Shown in pieces: positions 1 to 10,077 of a DNA stretch of 64,000 nucleotides; the stretch's first letter is position 1, and every line of letters begins with the position of its first letter. The notes below the pieces were generated by a model. It had not been told where the DNA came from. It saw only the letters and a program-made list of their open reading frames with translations, and did not search any database. This stretch comes from Flavobacterium cellulosilyticum (GTDB lineage Bacteria > Bacteroidota > Bacteroidia > Flavobacteriales > Flavobacteriaceae). The stretch spans positions 53,300 to 117,299 of the forward strand of contig NZ_SMFK01000012.1 in NCBI RefSeq assembly GCF_004349355.1, written 5' to 3'. A program made the translations under genes and the position numbers.

Positions 1-472
1 AAATTTCATTTAAAGAGGAAATAAAGTCTTTTTCGGATAACTTTATTGTAATTTTTGAATATGGATCAGGGCTGAATTTTTTTTCAATATTTTTTTTAAG
101 ATCGGCAAGGTTTTTAATTTTATAAATCAGTTCTTTTACTTTAAAAGGTTTCAAGATAAAATCATTCACGCCATTTTTTAACTGCGTAAATTTAACTTCA
201 TGGTCCATATTTGCAGTAATCATTATAAAAGGAGTCATATGAAATTTACTATTTCTACGAATTTTTAAAAACAATTCTCCGCCATTTATATGAGGCATCA
301 TCAAGTCACTAATGATGATATCGGGAACATTTTTATTTAAATAAACAAGTCCTTCAACACTATCTTTGAACCAATTTACTTCAAAACCACTCAACTCCAA
401 TAACTCTGAAATCGAGCTTCCTAGTGCTATGTCATCTTCAATTAATAGTATTTTTGTTTTTAGATGTATCAT
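1..472 (-). CDS. Response regulator, receiver domain (3' part missing)
   Basis: The frame opens with ATG at 472 and stays open to the left edge, so the C-terminus lies outside the window. Residues 1-120 are a CheY-like receiver: acidic pocket E12-D13-D14, phospho-acceptor D56 in SDLMMP, and the conserved lysine K108 in the LKPF motif. After a linker the last visible residues (KDFISSLNEI) resemble the start of the AraC-type output domain found in Bacteroidetes regulators; this is inferred because the domain itself is off the window. It is divergent from the receiver-kinase at 931, and the two may work in one signalling path. No promoter could be fixed in the spacer. Confidence 0.85.
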   Translation of the reverse strand, partial: MIHLKTKILLIEDDIALGSSISELLELSGFEVNWFKDSVEGLVYLNKNVPDIIISDLMMPHINGGELFLKIRRNSKFHMTPFIMITANMDHEVKFTQLKNGVNDFILKPFKVKELIYKIKNLADLKKNIEKKFSPDPYSKITIKLSEKDFISSLNEI

Positions 473-930
473 GATACAAAATTAGCTATTTACACTTTAA
501 CTTATAGCTGTTATATTTTAGATTATCAGTATATGTTTGTGTTTAAAGTTTAAATTAAAATACTTTTAGATATACTTTGTTATAAAAGGGTTCCATTACA
601 AGATTGATTTATTAAAAAGCTTTCAGTGTAGTTTTATTTTACTACTGATTTTATTTTTTAATCGTAGAGCTGATAACTGAAAATCAGTACACAAAAAATC
701 TTTTAAAATAATGGTTTCTATTTTAAATAATTAATTTAAAAAACGGAAATTCTTCTGTTGAGTTTTTATTATTCTTAATAAGCTATTGAAAGAAGTAAAT
801 ATAGATTATGCAGTAAATTTTTATAAGAGACATCGGTTTAGATCATGAAATTGATTCGTACTAAATTTTAAATGATACAAATAGCATTTTAAGCCAAAGA
901 TAGTTATGGAGCTATAATAAAATTAATACT
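473..930. other. Divergent intergenic region
   Basis: About 460 bases lie between two divergently transcribed two-component genes. It is very A+T rich. No open frame, RNA gene or clear hairpin is seen; both promoters must lie here, but no convincing TTTG/TAnnTTTG pair stood out. Confidence 0.5.
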
Positions 931-2004
931 ATGAAAAATAAAATACTATTTGTTGATGATGATCTAAATGTTAGAGAAACGATAACGGAACTTCTTGTTT
1001 ATAAAGACTATGATGTTAGAACTGCTTCAAATGGACAAGTAGCATTAGAGGTATTAGAATATTGGATTCCAGATTTAATACTTTGCGATATTATTATGCC
1101 TATAATGGATGGTAATGTATTGCATGATATAATTAAGGATAATCATTCGTTAAGTTCAATTCCTTTCATTTTCTTAAGTGCTAAAAGTGAAAATTTTTTA
1201 ATGCGTAAATGCTTGCTTGATGGCGCAGATGATTTTTTATCCAAACCATTTGAAATAGATGAATTATTAAAGGTTATCAAAACAAAAATTGAACGATTTG
1301 AAAAAATAAAGATGGCACATAATAATTTGTTTTCTGGCAATAAAAAATCATTTCTGCATGAAATAAATACACCTCTTAATGGAATATTAGGATTTACAAA
1401 TGTTTTAATAAATAATGAAGTAAATTTAGAAGATAGCGAAATTCAAGAGGTTTATGAATGCCTAAAAATATCTGCGGAAAGATTGAACAGAACTATGCAA
1501 AATATAATTATTTATCAAAACTTAAAAAATAATAAACTTGAATTCAGAGTTACATCAAATTCAGAAATATTAAAAATATTTCTGAATGTAAAAGAAAAAC
1601 TTCTTCATAATTACAAAAATCAAAAAACAAGGATCAGTTTTGAAGTTGATACAGCAAGTATAAAAATAAATGAAAATTATTTGCATTTTATACTTTTTGA
1701 ATTAATCGATAATGCATTCAAATTTTCTGGTAATGGTAAAAAGATTGTTATAAGGGGTAAGTGTCATAGTGATGAATATTATGAATTGATTATTAAGGAT
1801 TTTGGAATTGGATTTAGTGAAGACGAGTTAAAAAAAATTGGAGCGGGTCAACAATTTAATAGAGAGCAAAACGAACAGCAAGGATTGGGGTTGGGGCTTT
1901 TTCTATGTAAATTTATTATAAAACATACAAAAGGTGTCTTTTCTATTGTTTCTAATATAAATAAGGGTACGTCTATAAAATTATTTCTTCCAGTTAATAA
2001 TTAA
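931..2004 (+). CDS. Receiver-histidine kinase (cytoplasmic)
   Basis: This is a 357-residue protein with the receiver at the N-terminus and the kinase behind it. The receiver (1-120) has D9-D10-D11, phospho-acceptor D53 in CDIIMP and K105 in SKPF. The dimerisation domain carries the H-box histidine H143 (HEINTPLNG). The ATPase domain has the N-box N261 (ELIDNAFKF), a G1 box (DFGIGF, D290) and a G2 box (GLGLGLF, about 318). There is no membrane segment or periplasmic sensor, so it probably takes its input through its own receiver, inside a phosphorelay. The output is not encoded in the protein; the divergent regulator at 472 is a possible partner. Confidence 0.9.
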   Translation: MKNKILFVDDDLNVRETITELLVYKDYDVRTASNGQVALEVLEYWIPDLILCDIIMPIMDGNVLHDIIKDNHSLSSIPFIFLSAKSENFLMRKCLLDGADDFLSKPFEIDELLKVIKTKIERFEKIKMAHNNLFSGNKKSFLHEINTPLNGILGFTNVLINNEVNLEDSEIQEVYECLKISAERLNRTMQNIIIYQNLKNNKLEFRVTSNSEILKIFLNVKEKLLHNYKNQKTRISFEVDTASIKINENYLHFILFELIDNAFKFSGNGKKIVIRGKCHSDEYYELIIKDFGIGFSEDELKKIGAGQQFNREQNEQQGLGLGLFLCKFIIKHTKGVFSIVSNINKGTSIKLFLPVNN

Positions 2005-2285
2005 CTGGTTCATAAATATTGGCTTAATGCAATATCTTAAAAAATTTGTAAGTTAAAGCTTGTGTTGTAGACTGATCATGCGGGTGAAGTTAGGACTTCC
2101 ATATAACAAGTTTGAATTGATATGTGCAATTATTTTTCATCTATAATTTTTAAAATATTTATTATTTTAACTTAATCTTACTTTTTTTTAAGTAATACGT
2201 ATTATTTTAGTTTTTATGTAGGCTATTTTTTTACTTTGAATAAATTGTTTAGTGATTTTGATAATATTAATTAAATTTTTACAAT

Positions 2286-2573
2286 ATGAATATAATTATT
2301 TCTAAAAATATTAGGACAATAAGGGAAATGAAAAATTTATCAAGGGAATATATGGCTGATGAATTAGGTATGACTGCAAGTGGTTATGGTAAAATTGAAA
2401 GAGGAGAAATTGAATTGACGATTAACAAAATTTCAAATATAGCTGCTATTTTTGAAATTTCGATTTCCGATTTATTATTTTTTGAAATATCCTCTTTTTT
2501 TAATAATAGTAGAGATAAAAGATTAGGGATAAATTCTAATTTAAACTCTTTAAAGACAAAGACAGTACACTAA
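2286..2573 (+). CDS. XRE-family helix-turn-helix regulator
   Basis: This small 95-residue protein has a Cro/CI-type HTH at about residues 5-62, with the usual EYMADELGMTASGYGKIERG helix pair followed by NKISNIAAIFEISISDLL. The last 30 residues are basic and show no known domain. It stands alone, upstream of the NusG-like gene on the other strand and close to the capsule locus, which would fit a regulator of that locus; this is inferred from position only. Similar single-domain HTH proteins are common in Flavobacterium. Confidence 0.8.
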   Translation: MNIIISKNIRTIREMKNLSREYMADELGMTASGYGKIERGEIELTINKISNIAAIFEISISDLLFFEISSFFNNSRDKRLGINSNLNSLKTKTVH

Positions 2574-2646
2574 ACATAAATCAGATAATTTTCGGAAAGA
2601 AATATAAAAAAATTGGTTTTATACTGTCGGTGTTCTTTCATGAATA

Positions 2647-2681
2647 AAAATTTTTATTGAAACGAATTTCAATAAAATTTT
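2647..2681. terminator. Likely bidirectional terminator
   Basis: An A/T-rich stem of about 15 base pairs with one bulged T and the loop CGAA lies between the convergent ends of the XRE gene (2573) and the NusG-like gene (2788). Its outer arms are runs of A and T, so it has a T-rich tail in either direction. Confidence 0.6.
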
Positions 2682-2787
2682 GGAAGTATAGTATTTTTAT
2701 AATATTTTGCAGTTTTTGTATTAGTTATTTTTGATTATTAAAGCAATTTTTATAAAATATAAAAAAAATAAATTAGCTTATTTTTAA

Positions 2788-3249
2788 TTAATGATTCACT
2801 TTTAAAATGCAACCTAAAGATTCTAAAATTAAAACATAATAATTCTTAGTTACATCTTTGACAACCCCATATTGTTCACTAAATGGTCCGGAATTTAATT
2901 TTATTTTTTGACCTATTTGATATTCTACTACTGATATATCTGAAGTTTCATCTGCATTAAGCCATTCTTTAATTGTATTAATTTCTTTATCTTTTACAAT
3001 AGCGTGTTTTCCTAGCCAAAACAAATATCTGATTACGCCTGGTGAGATAAATACCTTATTTCTATCTTTTTCTTCTAATTGTACGAATATATAATTATTG
3101 AACAAAGGCACTTCCACCTTCTTCTTCCTGTCGGCCCATTGATGTGTTTTTATAATCGTCGGGCAGTAACAATTTAATCCAAATTTATTTAATTGTTCAG
3201 CTATTCTTTTTTCCCATTTTGGTTTTGTGTATATAACGTACCAATTCAT
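2788..3249 (-). CDS. NusG-like antiterminator (UpxY/RfaH type)
   Basis: The protein has 153 residues. The N-terminal NGN domain opens with NWYVIYTKPKWEKRIAEQL and continues with LFNNYIFVQL, both typical of NusG paralogues. The short C-terminus (about 110-153, IGQKIKLNSGPFSEQYGVV) has the spacing of a KOW motif. True NusG is longer and sits beside secE/rplK; this copy stands at the edge of a polysaccharide locus, as UpxY proteins do in Bacteroides, where they allow transcription through long capsule operons. It is likely to act on the capsule operon that starts at about 5.2 kb. It is transcribed after ugd on the same strand, 64 bases away. Confidence 0.85.
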   Translation of the reverse strand: MNWYVIYTKPKWEKRIAEQLNKFGLNCYCPTIIKTHQWADRKKKVEVPLFNNYIFVQLEEKDRNKVFISPGVIRYLFWLGKHAIVKDKEINTIKEWLNADETSDISVVEYQIGQKIKLNSGPFSEQYGVVKDVTKNYYVLILESLGCILKVNH

Positions 3250-3313
3250 TTTTCTAATTTATTTTTATTAATTACATTTGAGTAAGCTGACTGCTCTGAG
3301 CTTCGGTTTTTTA

Positions 3314-4705
3314 TTATGAGCCGATCGCTTGATAAATAAATCCTATCTTTTGTAGATCTAATTTATTAAGCAAGTTTCTGCCATCAAAAATGAAAGCAGG
3401 TTTTTCCATTGATTCATAAATTTTTAGCCAGTCATAGTAAATAAATTCATCCCATTCTGTAAGGATTGCGATTGCATGGGAGCCTTCACATGCATCATAT
3501 GGATTATTACAAGTGGTTATTTTAGAAGCATTAGCTTTATACGATCTAGTTTCTAAATAATCTAAATCAGCTAAAATCTTTTTTCGATTCACTTTAGGAT
3601 CATAAACCGAGATATTTGCCTGTTCGTTAAGTAGATCATCTGCGACATAAATTGCGGCTGATTCTCTGGTGTCATTCGTGTCTTTTTTGAATGCCCAACC
3701 TAGTAACGTGATTTTCTTGTCGGCAACTGTATTATAAAGTGTTTGCACAATCCTATTTGCAAATCTTTTTTTCTGATGGTCATTCATTATAATTACTTGT
3801 TCCCAATAATCTGCCACTTCATGTAAAGCATAGGATTTAGCAATATAAACCAAGTTTAAAATGTCTTTTTGAAAACAAGAACCACCAAATCCTACAGAGG
3901 CTTTAAGGAAATTTGAGCCAATTCGACTATCCATTCCTATTGCTCCAGCTACTTCGTGGATATCAGCACCTGTTTTTTCACAAAGTTCTGATAATGCATT
4001 GATTGAAGATATTCTTTGAGCCAAAAATGCATTAGCTGTTAATTTTGACAATTCTGATGACCATACGTTTGTTGTCAGTATTTTAATGGTTGGTATCCAA
4101 TTGGCATATATCTCAACTAACGACTTTATCGCTTTTTGACCTTCGGGAGTGGTATCACCACCAATTAATATTCGATCTGGATTCAACAAATCGGAAACTG
4201 CTGTTCCTTCTGCTAGAAATTCTGGATTGGATAAGATTTGGAATTGCACTCCATTTCCTGTATTGTCGAGAATGTTCTTTATCGCCTCAGCAGTCCTTAC
4301 TGGAAGTGTTGATTTTTCTACTACTATTTTATTGTCTTTGGCTACTCTTGCAATTTGTCTAGCGCATAATTCAATGTATTTTAAATCAGCAGCCATGCCT
4401 TTTCCTTTTCCATATGTTTTAGTTGGCGTATTCACTGAAATGAATATTATTTGGGCTTCTTCAATTGCTTTTTCCACATCAATTGAAAAAAACAAATTCC
4501 TACCTCTTGTTTCTCCAACAATTGTACTCAAGCCGGGTTCGTATATTGGAATATTGTCTATATTTTCGTCATTCCAGGCAGCAATTCGTTGTTCGTTTAT
4601 ATCTACCACTGTGACCTTAATGTGTGGACATTTTTGCGCAATAACAGCCATAGTTGGTCCACCAACATATCCGGCTCCAATGCAACATATTTTATTGATT
4701 TTCAT
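3314..4705 (-). CDS. ugd: UDP-glucose 6-dehydrogenase
   Basis: This 463-residue enzyme oxidises UDP-glucose to UDP-glucuronate with two NAD+. The N-terminal Rossmann motif [10 protein letters not shown] is at about residues 10-19. The active-site cysteine lies in [10 protein letters not shown] at about residue 277. The C-terminal UDP-binding domain contains the conserved [14 protein letters not shown] stretch. The length and the long N-terminal insert match the animal-type UGDH that is common in Bacteroidetes rather than the shorter enterobacterial form. It supplies uronic acid to the polysaccharide locus across a long divergent spacer. Confidence 0.95.
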   Translation of the reverse strand: MKINKICCIGAGYVGGPTMAVIAQKCPHIKVTVVDINEQRIAAWNDENIDNIPIYEPGLSTIVGETRGRNLFFSIDVEKAIEEAQIIFISVNTPTKTYGKGKGMAADLKYIELCARQIARVAKDNKIVVEKSTLPVRTAEAIKNILDNTGNGVQFQILSNPEFLAEGTAVSDLLNPDRILIGGDTTPEGQKAIKSLVEIYANWIPTIKILTTNVWSSELSKLTANAFLAQRISSINALSELCEKTGADIHEVAGAIGMDSRIGSNFLKASVGFGGSCFQKDILNLVYIAKSYALHEVADYWEQVIIMNDHQKKRFANRIVQTLYNTVADKKITLLGWAFKKDTNDTRESAAIYVADDLLNEQANISVYDPKVNRKKILADLDYLETRSYKANASKITTCNNPYDACEGSHAIAILTEWDEFIYYDWLKIYESMEKPAFIFDGRNLLNKLDLQKIGFIYQAIGS

Positions 4706-4736
4706 TTTATTTTTTTTTTATTTTTTGTTGAAATGA

Positions 4737-5232
4737 AAGGATATTTCTTTTCGTTTTAGATAGTTTTATTAATGATAACTGTAACATCAATATTTTTAAA
4801 TACATTCTATGTTATGGTTTAAATTGGCTTTTCATCCTTATTTAATTGTTTTAAATAAGTAAGTCTTTTTGTTGATTTTTAGATTGTAAAGCTAATATTT
4901 TATAAATAGTCAAGCTTCCTAATAAGTGAAGTAATCCTCCAGATTTAGGCTACATTACAATTAATATGGCGGGTCATTTCCCTTTAAAAGAGATAGTTTT
5001 GTCCTGTATTGATCAATGATGATATTGTTTATAATTATTTAAATTTTATTGTTTTTATTTTGATTGTATATTTTTCAACATCATAACTGATTGCATGTTA
5101 TTTGATTGAAAAGTTAACTTTATTTTATTTTAAACAGTTAGAAAATGTAACTGTTGATGGGGTACCCTTATCCAATTTTGAAAATACCAAATTAGTTTTA
5201 GGGCGTTTTTTTTACTTAATAATTTACTACAT
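4737..5232. other. Long divergent leader of the capsule operon
   Basis: Nearly 500 bases separate ugd from the first rightward capsule gene. There is no open frame of note. The region is long enough for a 5' leader on which the NusG-like protein encoded nearby could load; this is inferred from the UpxY model. No classical ops element and no full TTTG-spacer-TAnnTTTG promoter could be identified by eye. Confidence 0.4.
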
Positions 5233-5661
5233 ATGAAAATAGGAATAACATTTAGCACTTTTGACTTGTTGCATGCCGGACACGTAAAAATGTTAGAAGA
5301 AGCTAGAGAGCATTGTGACTATTTAATTGTTGGTTTACAGACTGATCTTACTTTGGATCATTCTGATAAAAACAAACTGACCCAAAGTGTTGTTGAGCGC
5401 TACATTCAATTAAAGGCTTGTCGATTTGTAGATGAAATTGTTCCTTACGCCACAGAACAAGATTTAGAGGATATATTACAGTGTTTTCAAATTGATATAC
5501 GTTTTGTCGGGGATGAGTATAAACAAAGAGATTTTACAGGTAGAGCGTATTGTGAAGAAAAAGGTATGGAGTTGTATTTTAATTCACATGACCATCGTTT
5601 TTCCACAAGCGGATTGCGCAGAGAAGTATTTCAAATAGAACTTTTTAAAGAAAATAATTAA
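5233..5661 (+). CDS. TagD-like cytidylyltransferase
   Basis: This is a 142-residue nucleotidyltransferase of the HIGH superfamily. It has the T-FDLLHAGHV nucleotide-binding motif at about residues 9-18 and the C-terminal STSGLRREV motif near 125-135. The closest well-known relative is glycerol-3-phosphate cytidylyltransferase (TagD), which makes CDP-glycerol; the true substrate cannot be read from sequence. It is the first gene of the rightward capsule operon, 11 bases before manC, so it probably makes an activated alcohol or sugar that decorates the polymer. Confidence 0.85.
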   Translation: MKIGITFSTFDLLHAGHVKMLEEAREHCDYLIVGLQTDLTLDHSDKNKLTQSVVERYIQLKACRFVDEIVPYATEQDLEDILQCFQIDIRFVGDEYKQRDFTGRAYCEEKGMELYFNSHDHRFSTSGLRREVFQIELFKENN

Positions 5662-5672
5662 AATTAAGCGGA

Positions 5673-6662
5673 ATGGTTACACATGTTATTCTTACTGGCG
5701 GAATAGGGAGTAGGTTATGGCCTCTTTCTCGAAAAACTCAACCAAAACAATATTTAGAATTGTTTGATGGCAAGTCTCTTTTAGAGATGACTATTGCTCG
5801 AAATGCAAATGTTGCTGATAAGATCCTTATTGTTGGTAACACAGATAATCATAATCTTAGTGTTGAAGTGATGAAGAAATTTGCAGTTTCTCATTCTTAT
5901 ATTGTTGAGTCAACCCCAAGAAATACAGCTGCAGCCATTGCATTTGCTGCTTTTGAATCGAATCCAGATGATGTTTTAATTGTCACTCCGTCAGATCATA
6001 TTATTGATGGGGAATTTTTTTACAAGAAATCATTGAATGAGGCTATTAAATTGGCTAATAAAAATTTTTTAGTCACTTTTGGAATTAAACCGACTAAACC
6101 AGAAACAGGTTATGGCTACATTGAGTTTGAAGGTGAAGATGTGTTGGCTTTTCATGAAAAACCCGATTTAGAAAAAGCAAATCATTTTTTAGAAAAGGGG
6201 AATTGTTACTGGAATAGTGGTCTTTTTTGCTTTAAAGCAGGATTATATTTAGCGGAACTTGAGAAACAAGAACCAGAAGTTTATAAACAATCCAAGAAAG
6301 TTTGGGATGCTAATATTGCAGGACTTCTTGATTACGATTTATCACTTCAAATTCCATCAATAAGTATTGATTATGCCGTAATGGAACGTAGTAAAAACAT
6401 AAAAGTTGTACCGTCTGAATTTAATTGGTCTGATTTAGGTTCGTTTGAATCAGTTTATGATTATTTATTGCAAACAGGACATCCCGTTGATGCAAATGGA
6501 AATATAGTTATCGGATCTTCATTACATACTTCTTTTGTTGGTGTTAAAAATTGTCTTTTGGTACATACTCCGGATGCTTTTTTGGTATTACAAAAAGAGA
6601 ATTCTCAAGAGGTAAAACAAGTTTATCAAAACTTGGAAATTATCAATTCCCCATTATTATAA
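5673..6662 (+). CDS. manC: Mannose-1-phosphate guanylyltransferase
   Basis: This 329-residue enzyme makes GDP-mannose from GTP and mannose-1-phosphate. The signature ILTGGIGSRLWPLSRKTQPKQ is at residues 6-26, followed by the PSDHII loop near 108 and the FHEKPD and WNSGLF motifs in mid-protein. It is the short form without the C-terminal phosphomannose isomerase domain, so mannose-6-phosphate must come from another gene. Together with fcl and gmd immediately downstream it makes a GDP-fucose supply module. Confidence 0.95.
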   Translation: MVTHVILTGGIGSRLWPLSRKTQPKQYLELFDGKSLLEMTIARNANVADKILIVGNTDNHNLSVEVMKKFAVSHSYIVESTPRNTAAAIAFAAFESNPDDVLIVTPSDHIIDGEFFYKKSLNEAIKLANKNFLVTFGIKPTKPETGYGYIEFEGEDVLAFHEKPDLEKANHFLEKGNCYWNSGLFCFKAGLYLAELEKQEPEVYKQSKKVWDANIAGLLDYDLSLQIPSISIDYAVMERSKNIKVVPSEFNWSDLGSFESVYDYLLQTGHPVDANGNIVIGSSLHTSFVGVKNCLLVHTPDAFLVLQKENSQEVKQVYQNLEIINSPLL

Positions 6663-6762
6663 TACAAAAAGCACAATTTAAAAAAAGGCAATTTTAAATT
6701 AAAAGTTTTTATACATTTTATTACTACGAATTAAAGTCAATTTATAAATCAAAAAGTTATTC

Positions 6763-7719
6763 ATGGGGATTAATTACAATACAATTATTTACATCGCTGG
6801 GCATAATGGTATGGTAGGTAGCGCGATATGGCGTACACTATCAGCAAAAGGATATGTCAATTTAATAGGTGCTAGTAGTAAGGAATTGGATCTTAGAAAT
6901 CAACAAGCCGTCCGAGACTTTATCCGGAAGACAAAACCAGATGTGATTATAGATGCTGCTGCAAAAGTGGGTGGTATTTTGGCCAATAACAATTTTCCAT
7001 ATCAATTTTTGATGGAAAATATGCAAATTCAAAACAATCTTATTGATACAGCACACCGTTTGGGGATTGATAAATTTATCTTTTTAGGCAGTTCTTGTAT
7101 TTATCCAAAATTAGCTCCCCAACCTTTGAAGGAAGAGTATTTGCTTACAGAGCCATTGGAGCCGACTAACGAATGGTATGCTTTGGCTAAAATTACCGGA
7201 GTAAAAGCCTGTGAAGCTTTACGGAATCAATTTGATAAGGATTTTGTGAGTTTGATGCCTACCAATTTATATGGAACCCATGACAATTTCGATTTAAATA
7301 GTTCTCATGTTTTGCCTGCTATGATTCGCAAATTCCATGAAGCTAAACTGAATAATCATGCCGTTGTCGTTTTGTGGGGAAGTGGCACACCCTTGCGCGA
7401 ATTTCTATTTGTAGATGATATGGCAGCAGCCGTTGTTTTTGCCTTAGAGAATACACTTCCTGAATCTCTGTATAATGTAGGTAGTGGAACCGATTTAACG
7501 ATTAAAGAATTGGCATTAATGATCCAAAGAATTATTGAACACCAAGGAGAAATTATATGGGACGATACGAAGCCAGACGGTACGCCCCGAAAATTAATGG
7601 ATGTTTCTAAAATGCATGCCTTAGGATGGAAGCATCAAACCAATCTCGAAGAAGGAATTAAGAAAACCTATAGTTGGTTTTTAGATAATACAGACAAGTT
7701 TAAAGAATTAAAAATGTAA
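6763..7719 (+). CDS. fcl: GDP-L-fucose synthase
   Basis: This is a short-chain dehydrogenase of 318 residues that epimerises and reduces GDP-4-keto-6-deoxymannose to GDP-L-fucose using NADPH. The Rossmann motif is AGHNGMVGSAIW at about residues 12-23; the catalytic serine is in FLGSSCIYP and the Y-x3-K pair in NEWYALAKI. Length is normal for the family. In this locus it precedes gmd, the enzyme that makes its substrate, with about 70 bases between them. Confidence 0.95.
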   Translation: MGINYNTIIYIAGHNGMVGSAIWRTLSAKGYVNLIGASSKELDLRNQQAVRDFIRKTKPDVIIDAAAKVGGILANNNFPYQFLMENMQIQNNLIDTAHRLGIDKFIFLGSSCIYPKLAPQPLKEEYLLTEPLEPTNEWYALAKITGVKACEALRNQFDKDFVSLMPTNLYGTHDNFDLNSSHVLPAMIRKFHEAKLNNHAVVVLWGSGTPLREFLFVDDMAAAVVFALENTLPESLYNVGSGTDLTIKELALMIQRIIEHQGEIIWDDTKPDGTPRKLMDVSKMHALGWKHQTNLEEGIKKTYSWFLDNTDKFKELKM

Positions 7720-7788
7720 AAATCGGTTAGCCGTATAATTAATTAACCGAATTAACTTTTCATATAAAATATCAAATAACGAAGCAAT

Positions 7789-8913
7789 ATGAGTACACAA
7801 ATGAAAGTAGCCTTTATAACAGGAGTAACTGGGCAAGATGGAGCCTACCTTAGTGAATTTTTATTAAAAAAGGGATATATCGTTCATGGTTTGAAAAGAC
7901 GTACCTCATTATTCAATACCGATCGTATTGATCACTTATACCAGGATCCTCATATTGATAACCGCAATTTCTTTTTGCATTATGGTGATATGACCGATAG
8001 TACCAACTTGATTCGTTTGATTCAGGAGATACAACCTGACGAAATCTACAATTTAGCTGCAATGAGTCATGTAGCTGTGTCTTTTGAAACACCTGAATAT
8101 ACTGGTAATGCCGATGGTTTGGGTACACTACGTATCTTAGATGCAGTTCGCTTATTAGGTTTGGAGCAAAAGACGCGTATTTATCAAGCTTCAACTTCAG
8201 AGCTGTATGGTAAAGTACAAGAAGTTCCACAATCAGAAACTACACCATTTTATCCACGTTCTCCATATGGAGTTGCAAAAATGTACGCATTTTGGATTAC
8301 GGTAAACTATAGAGAGGCTTATGGAATGTATGCCTGTAATGGTATTTTGTTCAACCATGAATCACCCATTCGTGGGGAAACTTTCGTGACTCGTAAAATT
8401 ACCAGAGCCACATCTAAAATTGCACTAGGATTACAAGATAAAATGTATTTAGGAAATTTGGATGCCAAACGCGACTGGGGTCATGCCAAAGATTATGTGC
8501 GCATGATGTGGATGATTTTGCAGGCTGATGAAGCAGAAGACTGGGTAATTGCTACAGGGACAACTACTCCAGTACGTGAATTTGTGCGTATGAGTTTTGC
8601 CGAAGTAGGGATTGTATTGGAATTCAAAGGTGAAGGAATTGAAGAAAGAGGGTATGTAAAAGCTTGTAACAATCCTGAATACCAATTGGAAATAGGAAAA
8701 GAAGTATTGGCTGTTGATCCTAAATATTTCCGTCCAACGGAAGTTGATTTGCTAATTGGGGATCCTACCAAAGCGAAAACCAAATTAGGTTGGGAATGCA
8801 AATATGATCTGCAAGCCTTAGTGAAAGATATGATGCAATCGGACTTGAAGTTGATGCAGAAAGATCAGTATCTTATTGATGGAGGGTATAGCGTTCTAAA
8901 TTATTTCGAGTAA
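7789..8913 (+). CDS. gmd: GDP-mannose 4,6-dehydratase
   Basis: This 374-residue enzyme converts GDP-mannose to GDP-4-keto-6-deoxymannose with bound NADP+. It shows the [16 protein letters not shown]ossmann start (about 11-26), the active-site STSELYG segment, the Y-x3-K pair in [10 protein letters not shown] and the conserved [10 protein letters not shown] block. It is complete. A decayed second copy of its last 90 or so bases lies 1.4 kb downstream at 10260-10359, which records a past rearrangement. Confidence 0.96.
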   Translation: MSTQMKVAFITGVTGQDGAYLSEFLLKKGYIVHGLKRRTSLFNTDRIDHLYQDPHIDNRNFFLHYGDMTDSTNLIRLIQEIQPDEIYNLAAMSHVAVSFETPEYTGNADGLGTLRILDAVRLLGLEQKTRIYQASTSELYGKVQEVPQSETTPFYPRSPYGVAKMYAFWITVNYREAYGMYACNGILFNHESPIRGETFVTRKITRATSKIALGLQDKMYLGNLDAKRDWGHAKDYVRMMWMILQADEAEDWVIATGTTTPVREFVRMSFAEVGIVLEFKGEGIEERGYVKACNNPEYQLEIGKEVLAVDPKYFRPTEVDLLIGDPTKAKTKLGWECKYDLQALVKDMMQSDLKLMQKDQYLIDGGYSVLNYFE

Positions 8914-8951
8914 AAATAGATTGTCATCTAATAATAGATATAATTATTACT

Positions 8952-8990
8952 GTACTTAGTGATTAAGCATATTAGTTAATCACTAAGTAC
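8952..8990. terminator. Perfect 14-bp inverted repeat after gmd
   Basis: The arms GTACTTAGTGATTA and TAATCACTAAGTAC pair perfectly around an 11-base loop, 39 bases after the gmd stop. No U-run follows, so it could be a weak terminator, an mRNA stabiliser or a protein-binding site. Confidence 0.5.
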
Positions 8991-9138
8991 TCAATAAATG
9001 TTGTTTATTGCTTATCTGAAAACATCTTTTTTTATAATAAACAAAATATGGTTTATGTTCCATAAGCATTTTTGATTCTATGATAAAAAGTAGTCGGGCA
9101 CTGGTGATTTAGAAATTGAATTTTAAATACAGAAAAAC

Positions 9139-10077
9139 GTGAATAATATATTAATTATTGGACTAAAAATTTTAAGAAAAAGTCATGGTATTTTTTTTGA
9201 TAGATCACAAAATAGAAAACCGGAGTGCATAGAGGGTGCAGATTTGGCGTCCTATGTTGTTTATGATTCCTTAATGAATGATCAACCTTGTATGATAGCA
9301 GGTTTTAGAAATACGGAGTTAAACTGTTTGGTAAACTACATAGGGGTAAAAGATCATGGTAAAGACTATTTAAAATATATACAAGGAAAAACACAATCGT
9401 GGTGGTGGGATAATACTACAATCAATCAATTGCAACAATTTGGCGGTTTCTTTCCTGAACAAAACAATAAAATAGAACAATTTTGTGAGTTGATGGTACA
9501 GGATATTCCTGAAGTAAATATATTATCCTCGAGGTTTCCACACGAACGTTTGTTCGATAAAGAATTAATGAACTGCGAAAAAATAAAATTTGAATTATTA
9601 AATCCTTACTTCACTACATTGCCATGGACAATGGCTTTAAAGGGAAAAAAAGTGTTGGTTGTTCACCCATTAGTTGACACAATAGAAAAACAATATCTGA
9701 AAAGAGATTTGTTATTTAAAAATGATTTGTTACCAGAGTTTGAAATGCAAATCCTGCAAGCTTCAGTGAGTATTGCAGAGAATTTAATGTTATATAAAGA
9801 TTGGTTTGAAGTTCTTGATTATATGAAAACTGAAATTGATAAGCAGGAGTATGATATTTGTTTAATAGGTGGTTGTGGTGCATATGGATTTCCATTAGCA
9901 GCACATGTAAAGCGTATGGGAAAGAAGTCAATAGAATTAGGAGGCAGTCTTCAGCTGTTGTTTGGTATTTGGGATGAGTTTGGAGGTGATTTCAATTATA
10001 ATTTAAACTATCATTATGCTCAACTAGTCAACGAACATTGGATAAAAACTAGGAATGGAAGAAATATAACAGGATGA
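9139..10077 (+). CDS. GT-D-fold-like putative glycosyltransferase, copy 1
   Basis: The frame starts with GTG and codes for 312 residues. I do not recognise it with certainty. It is a paralogue of the gene at 17250: both share a central stretch with GKKVLVVHP, an IE-(N/K)QY-K block, DWFE-LD-MK, and the C-terminal GCGAYGF-LAAH-KRMGKK-I-LGG block. The order (acidic A-x-F-x-x-T-E motif near residue 54-60, then a GAYGF/LGG end) resembles the GT-D (DUF1792) glycosyltransferases that work in surface-glycan synthesis. In this copy the motif reads AGFRNTE, where copy 2 has ARFGSTE. It sits between gmd and a recombination scar. Confidence 0.6.
   Translation: MNNILIIGLKILRKSHGIFFDRSQNRKPECIEGADLASYVVYDSLMNDQPCMIAGFRNTELNCLVNYIGVKDHGKDYLKYIQGKTQSWWWDNTTINQLQQFGGFFPEQNNKIEQFCELMVQDIPEVNILSSRFPHERLFDKELMNCEKIKFELLNPYFTTLPWTMALKGKKVLVVHPLVDTIEKQYLKRDLLFKNDLLPEFEMQILQASVSIAENLMLYKDWFEVLDYMKTEIDKQEYDICLIGGCGAYGFPLAAHVKRMGKKSIELGGSLQLLFGIWDEFGGDFNYNLNYHYAQLVNEHWIKTRNGRNITG

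Noticed and set aside
1143..1340. Antisense frame inside the receiver-kinase gene
   Set aside because: It is a shadow of the conserved receiver codons; no motif and no start context.
4149..4736. 195-codon frame opposite ugd
   Set aside because: It lies entirely antisense to a well-supported ugd gene, and its protein has no recognisable motif.
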